Assembly: GCA_009781765.1 (NCBI GenBank)
Contig: WQVC01000012.1
Coordinates: 1-42,513, forward strand
Direction: 5' to 3'
Length of the DNA: 42,513 nt
DNA from: Defluviitaleaceae bacterium
Lineage (GTDB): Bacteria; Bacillota; Clostridia; Lachnospirales; WQUN01
Position numbers and translations under genes: made by a program. Every line of letters begins with the position of its first letter. Position 1 is the stretch's first letter. Under the pieces are notes generated by a model, which worked only from the letters and a program-made list of their open reading frames with translations, searched no databases and was not told the DNA's origin. Below, piece after piece: positions 40,263-42,513 of this stretch.

Positions 40263-40318
40263 AAAACCTATCCTAATGATTTCAAAATTTTCGGTGAAAG
40301 ATGCAAATTTCGAAACCG

Positions 40319-41464
40319 CTACACATCTTCCCCGGCGGAAATTATTTTTGCAATCGCCGCGCCGTCGGCGTATGTGATTTTTACAGTCTGCCCGGGAGAG
40401 AGTTGTTTTACGCTTGAAATCGCGTTTTCCTCATTCCGAGCAAGCCGAACAAGCGCGAATCCGCGTTTAAAAACTGCATACGGCGACACTTTTTCAAGCA
40501 AAATTTCGCGATGCGCGAGCGTTTTGCGGTTATCGGCGAGACGTTCGGTTATTGCGCGGGTGAGATTCGCAAGGAGGAACTTGGTTGTGTCGAAATTTTC
40601 GCGCAGCTTTTCGGCAAGAGCGTGCATGAGGTCGGCTTGCAATTCGCGCAGATGCGCCGAAACTGCCGCGTGGTCGAATGCCGCGATTTGTGCGGCGGCG
40701 GTTGGCGTCGGGGCGCGAAGGTCGGCAACGAAATCGGCGATGGTGAAATCGGTTTCATGTCCGACGGCGGAAATTACGGGAATTTTTGACGCGCCAATCG
40801 CCCTCGCAACGGATTCTTCATTAAACGCCCGCAAATCTTCGACCGAACCGCCTCCCCTTCCGAGAATAATCACATCGGCTTCGCCGTGGGAGTTGACTTC
40901 GCTCAACGCGCGAACAATATCCGGCGCGGCGTGTTCGCCCTGCACAATTGCCGGCGCGACAATAATTTTTACGGCACGATTTCGCTCGCGAATTATTTTT
41001 AAAATATCTTGCACCGCCGCACCGGTCGGGCTTGTTATTACGGCCACAGTTTTGGCAAATCGCGGAATTTCCCGCTTGCGTTCGCGGGAAAAGAGTCCTT
41101 CGGCTTCGAGCTTCTCCTTGAGCTGCGCGAACGCAAGCTGTAAACCGCCGATGCCCGCCGGCTCAAGAAATTCAACGTAAAGCTGATATTGCCCGGTTTT
41201 TTCATAAACAGATACTCGCCCGAAAGCAATCACTTTCATACCGGATTTCGGCACAAAATTTATAACCTCGGTATGCGATGCGAACATTACCGCCGGAATC
41301 GCCGCGCCGGCATCCTTTAGCGTAAAGTAAAAATGCCCGGATGAATGCGCGTTGAAATTCGAAATTTCGCCTTCGACGAACAACCCCGCCAAAAGCGCGT
41401 CGGTGTCGAGAGCCTTCTTTACGTAGCGATTAACCTGCGCGACGGTAAATATTGTTTTAGTCAT
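40319..41464 (-). CDS. xseA: Exodeoxyribonuclease VII large subunit
   Basis: The product has 381 residues, slightly short; the C-terminal coiled coil seems reduced. The N-terminal OB fold has FVEGEISNFNAHSSGHFYFTL (about 29-49). The catalytic domain has VAVITSPTGAAVQDIL (about 142), LGRGGGSVEDLRAFNEE (about 200) and SAVGHETDFTIADFVAD (about 230), with the conserved D/H residues. Start ATGA overlaps the nusB stop. Confidence 0.95.
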   Translation of the reverse strand: MTKTIFTVAQVNRYVKKALDTDALLAGLFVEGEISNFNAHSSGHFYFTLKDAGAAIPAVMFASHTEVINFVPKSGMKVIAFGRVSVYEKTGQYQLYVEFLEPAGIGGLQLAFAQLKEKLEAEGLFSRERKREIPRFAKTVAVITSPTGAAVQDILKIIRERNRAVKIIVAPAIVQGEHAAPDIVRALSEVNSHGEADVIILGRGGGSVEDLRAFNEESVARAIGASKIPVISAVGHETDFTIADFVADLRAPTPTAAAQIAAFDHAAVSAHLRELQADLMHALAEKLRENFDTTKFLLANLTRAITERLADNRKTLAHREILLEKVSPYAVFKRGFALVRLARNEENAISSVKQLSPGQTVKITYADGAAIAKIISAGEDV

Positions 41465-41988
41465 GCGTCGTCCTGCCCGGGTTCATCCGAACCGGCTTCG
41501 AGAGAATGCGCCGCTTCCGACTCTTGCCCCCGGTGTCCATGGTCTGATTGGCGGGCGCGGGCGCGGGAAATATTGCTCAACACACCGTTTATAAACGCGG
41601 GAGATTCATCCGCGCCGTAGTCCTTGGCAAGTTCGACAGCCTCGTTTATGGCGGCGGCGTCCGGAACATCTTTTTCGCACAACATCTCGTAAATTGCAAG
41701 ACGCATCAGCGCGAGGTCAACTTTGTGTATGCGGTCTGCCGTCCAGTCGCGCAGAAAGGTTTCGATTACCCGGTCGATTTCTTCCAACCGCTCGAACACA
41801 CCCCAAAAAACGCGGTCGATATACTCCGCGCCCTGCCCCTTGGGGCGGGATTCTTCCTCGCTTAAAAATTCGTAATACGCCGCCTTGACCTTGGCAAGCT
41901 CCTCGACTTCGCTGCCGGAAAACGGCAACAAAAATATAAGCCGAAACGCATGACGACGTGCTTCGCGGCGCGACATGCTTTTGCTCAT
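41461..41988 (-). CDS. nusB: Transcription antitermination factor NusB with repeat-derived tail
   Basis: The product has 175 residues, longer than the usual 130-150. The NusB fold runs from SRREARRHAFRLIFLL to DESPAFINGVLSNISR (about 5-142), with KVDLALMRLAIYEML in the middle. NusB with NusE binds boxA RNA in rRNA antitermination. The final 33 residues (ending SDEPGQDDA) are hydrophilic and are encoded by DNA that matches the thiI repeat (41492-41538). Both ends overlap neighbours by ATGA, so the tail grew without breaking the operon. Confidence 0.93.
   Translation of the reverse strand: MSKSMSRREARRHAFRLIFLLPFSGSEVEELAKVKAAYYEFLSEEESRPKGQGAEYIDRVFWGVFERLEEIDRVIETFLRDWTADRIHKVDLALMRLAIYEMLCEKDVPDAAAINEAVELAKDYGADESPAFINGVLSNISRARARQSDHGHRGQESEAAHSLEAGSDEPGQDDA
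41492..41538. repeat. Relative of the thiI repeat in the nusB 3' end
   Basis: CCGGCTTCGAGAGAATGC, then CGGTGTCCATGG near the end, matches unit 3 of the thiI array (23154 on: CCGGCTTCGAGGGAATGC ... GTGTCC). It lies in the same direction on the plus strand, antisense to nusB, and codes for part of its last 26 residues. Confidence 0.65.
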
Positions 41989-42323
41989 GCCTTGGGTTTT
42001 TCTCCGACAATCGCGCTTACTTTCACGTTTACTTCGGCAACGGAAAGCCCCGTCATCGTTTCAATTGCGGTTTTAACGCGCTTTTGAACATCCGACGAAA
42101 CCTCGTGAATTTTTGAGCCGAAACGAACTGCTATCGACAACGCAATTGTAACGGTTTTGTTTTTTACACTGATACTCGTGCATTTTGCAAGCTGTTTACG
42201 CGCGGGTTTCGCGCTCATTCGCAATACGCCGTCGGCCTCCGTGGCGGCGGTTGCCGCAATTACCGTCAAAACTTCGTCGGATATTCTTACTGCGCCGCTT
42301 TGGTCTTTTTTTATTTCTGTCAT
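41985..42323 (-). CDS. Asp23/Gls24 family envelope stress protein
   Basis: The product has 112 residues. ATG 42323 with AAAGGAG 9 bases upstream is chosen over a far upstream ATG. GAVRISDEVLTVIAATAATEADGVLRM and the second half (VQKRVKTAIETMTGLSVAEVNVKVSAI) are the Asp23 signature. In Bacillota it sits before nusB and is linked to alkaline/envelope stress and AmaP-type membrane anchors; none is nearby. It overlaps nusB by ATGA and heads this operon. Confidence 0.92.
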   Translation of the reverse strand: MTEIKKDQSGAVRISDEVLTVIAATAATEADGVLRMSAKPARKQLAKCTSISVKNKTVTIALSIAVRFGSKIHEVSSDVQKRVKTAIETMTGLSVAEVNVKVSAIVGEKPKA

Positions 42324-42348
42324 ATGCACACTCCTTTCGAACATGGAA

Positions 42349-42376
42349 ATTATAACAAATACGGCGAATATTGCAA
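42349..42376 (-). promoter_or_regulatory. Promoter of the asp23-nusB-xseA operon
   Basis: On the minus strand TTGCAA (42376-42371), 16 bases, TATAAT (42354-42349). It starts transcription about 20 bases before ATG 42323. It may drive much of the leftward series down to dxs or beyond. Confidence 0.65.
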
Positions 42377-42390
42377 GAAGAGAGTGTTGA

Positions 42391-42513
42391 AGGGAGTGTC
42401 GCCATGCGCACTTAAAAGAAATCAACAAGCCCAAAAGGCATGGAGCCGCGTTTTCTTGTTTGATTGAAATGGTGTTTGGCTTCACCGAAACGGTTGTAAG
42501 CGTCAATGAAGAC
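42391..42513 (-). mobile_element. Second insertion sequence end at the right edge
   Basis: AGGGAGTGTCGCCA (42391-42404) faces outwards like the left-edge terminus, with 13 of 14 bases shared. An open frame that ends 8 bases inside it reads in from the right edge. Thus both window edges show IS 3' ends, their bodies outside the window. Confidence 0.45.
42412..42513 (-). CDS. C-terminal 33 residues of a probable transposase
   Basis: The open frame enters from the right edge and stops at TAA 42414-42412: FIDAYNRFGEAKHHFNQTRK and ending MPFGLVDFF. The YN-x-F and the position next to an IS-type terminus suggest the tail of a DDE transposase. It differs from the IS5 tail at the left edge, so I cannot give a family. 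Confidence 0.35.
   Translation of the reverse strand, partial: VFIDAYNRFGEAKHHFNQTRKRGSMPFGLVDFF

Overview
The window reads as a chromosomal segment of an anaerobic, Clostridia-like member of the Bacillota. Evidence: the gene order asp23-nusB-xseA-xseB-yuiD-dxs-nadK-argR-recN; Veg; a SPOCS (DUF3794)-LysM spore-type protein; a SpoVB-like flippase; a LytTR/DUF3021 pair; an ECF module; paired cysteine desulfurases next to thiI and an iscU-like scaffold. AGGAGG-type ribosome sites and sigma-A-like promoters are visible. I cannot name genus or species. No rRNA, tRNA or CRISPR was seen.

Layout. 1-142: 3' end of an IS5-type transposase and its terminus. 182-5004: a methyl-accepting chemotaxis protein (MCP) gene broken by an in-frame TGA, a retropepsin-like protease with a small partner, and a second MCP with two Cys-containing PAS domains. 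5269-8529: an orphan promoter-RNA-terminator unit, LytTR + DUF3021, then BlaI + M56 antirepressor + a small secreted peptide. 8546-12856: a Gfo/Idh oxidoreductase, an orphan RelB/DinJ antitoxin, a secreted S1-type protease with an attenuator and a short upstream ORF, and about 1 kb of gene-poor, hairpin-rich DNA. 12857-19228: SPOCS-LysM protein, Veg, WecB, EcfT and a fused double EcfA ATPase. 19543-26589: PrmA, a NifS-like enzyme, a frameshifted secreted protein, ThiI, a cyclophilin lipoprotein, IscS and IscU. 26867-32901: CarD-like regulator, PHP phosphatase, SpoVB-like flippase, cytidine-deaminase-like protein, a FliD-C-like protein, a HAD phosphatase and an rRNA-type methyltransferase. 32858-42323: a long leftward housekeeping series from asp23 down to recN and a DUF6514-like gene. 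The right edge is another insertion-sequence end, so the window (or its contig) seems bounded by IS copies.

The main unexplained signal is a family of modular palindromes. Three hairpin types recur: A, an A/T-flanked GCGC stem; B, a CCCGCTTTTT/AAAAAGCGGG or AAACTTTTT/AAAAAGTTT stem; C, a GGGGC/GCCCC stem. They form ordered A-B-C or C-B-A composites in most larger intergenic gaps. The same types also occur inside reading frames, where they are translated: a methyltransferase carries A, B and C hairpins as about 43 extra residues, and ThiI carries about 69 extra residues built from a 60-bp tandem repeat plus C modules. Relatives of the ThiI repeat lie at the 3' end of nusB and just after iscU. 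This resembles Rickettsia palindromic elements in logic, but the family is not one I can name.
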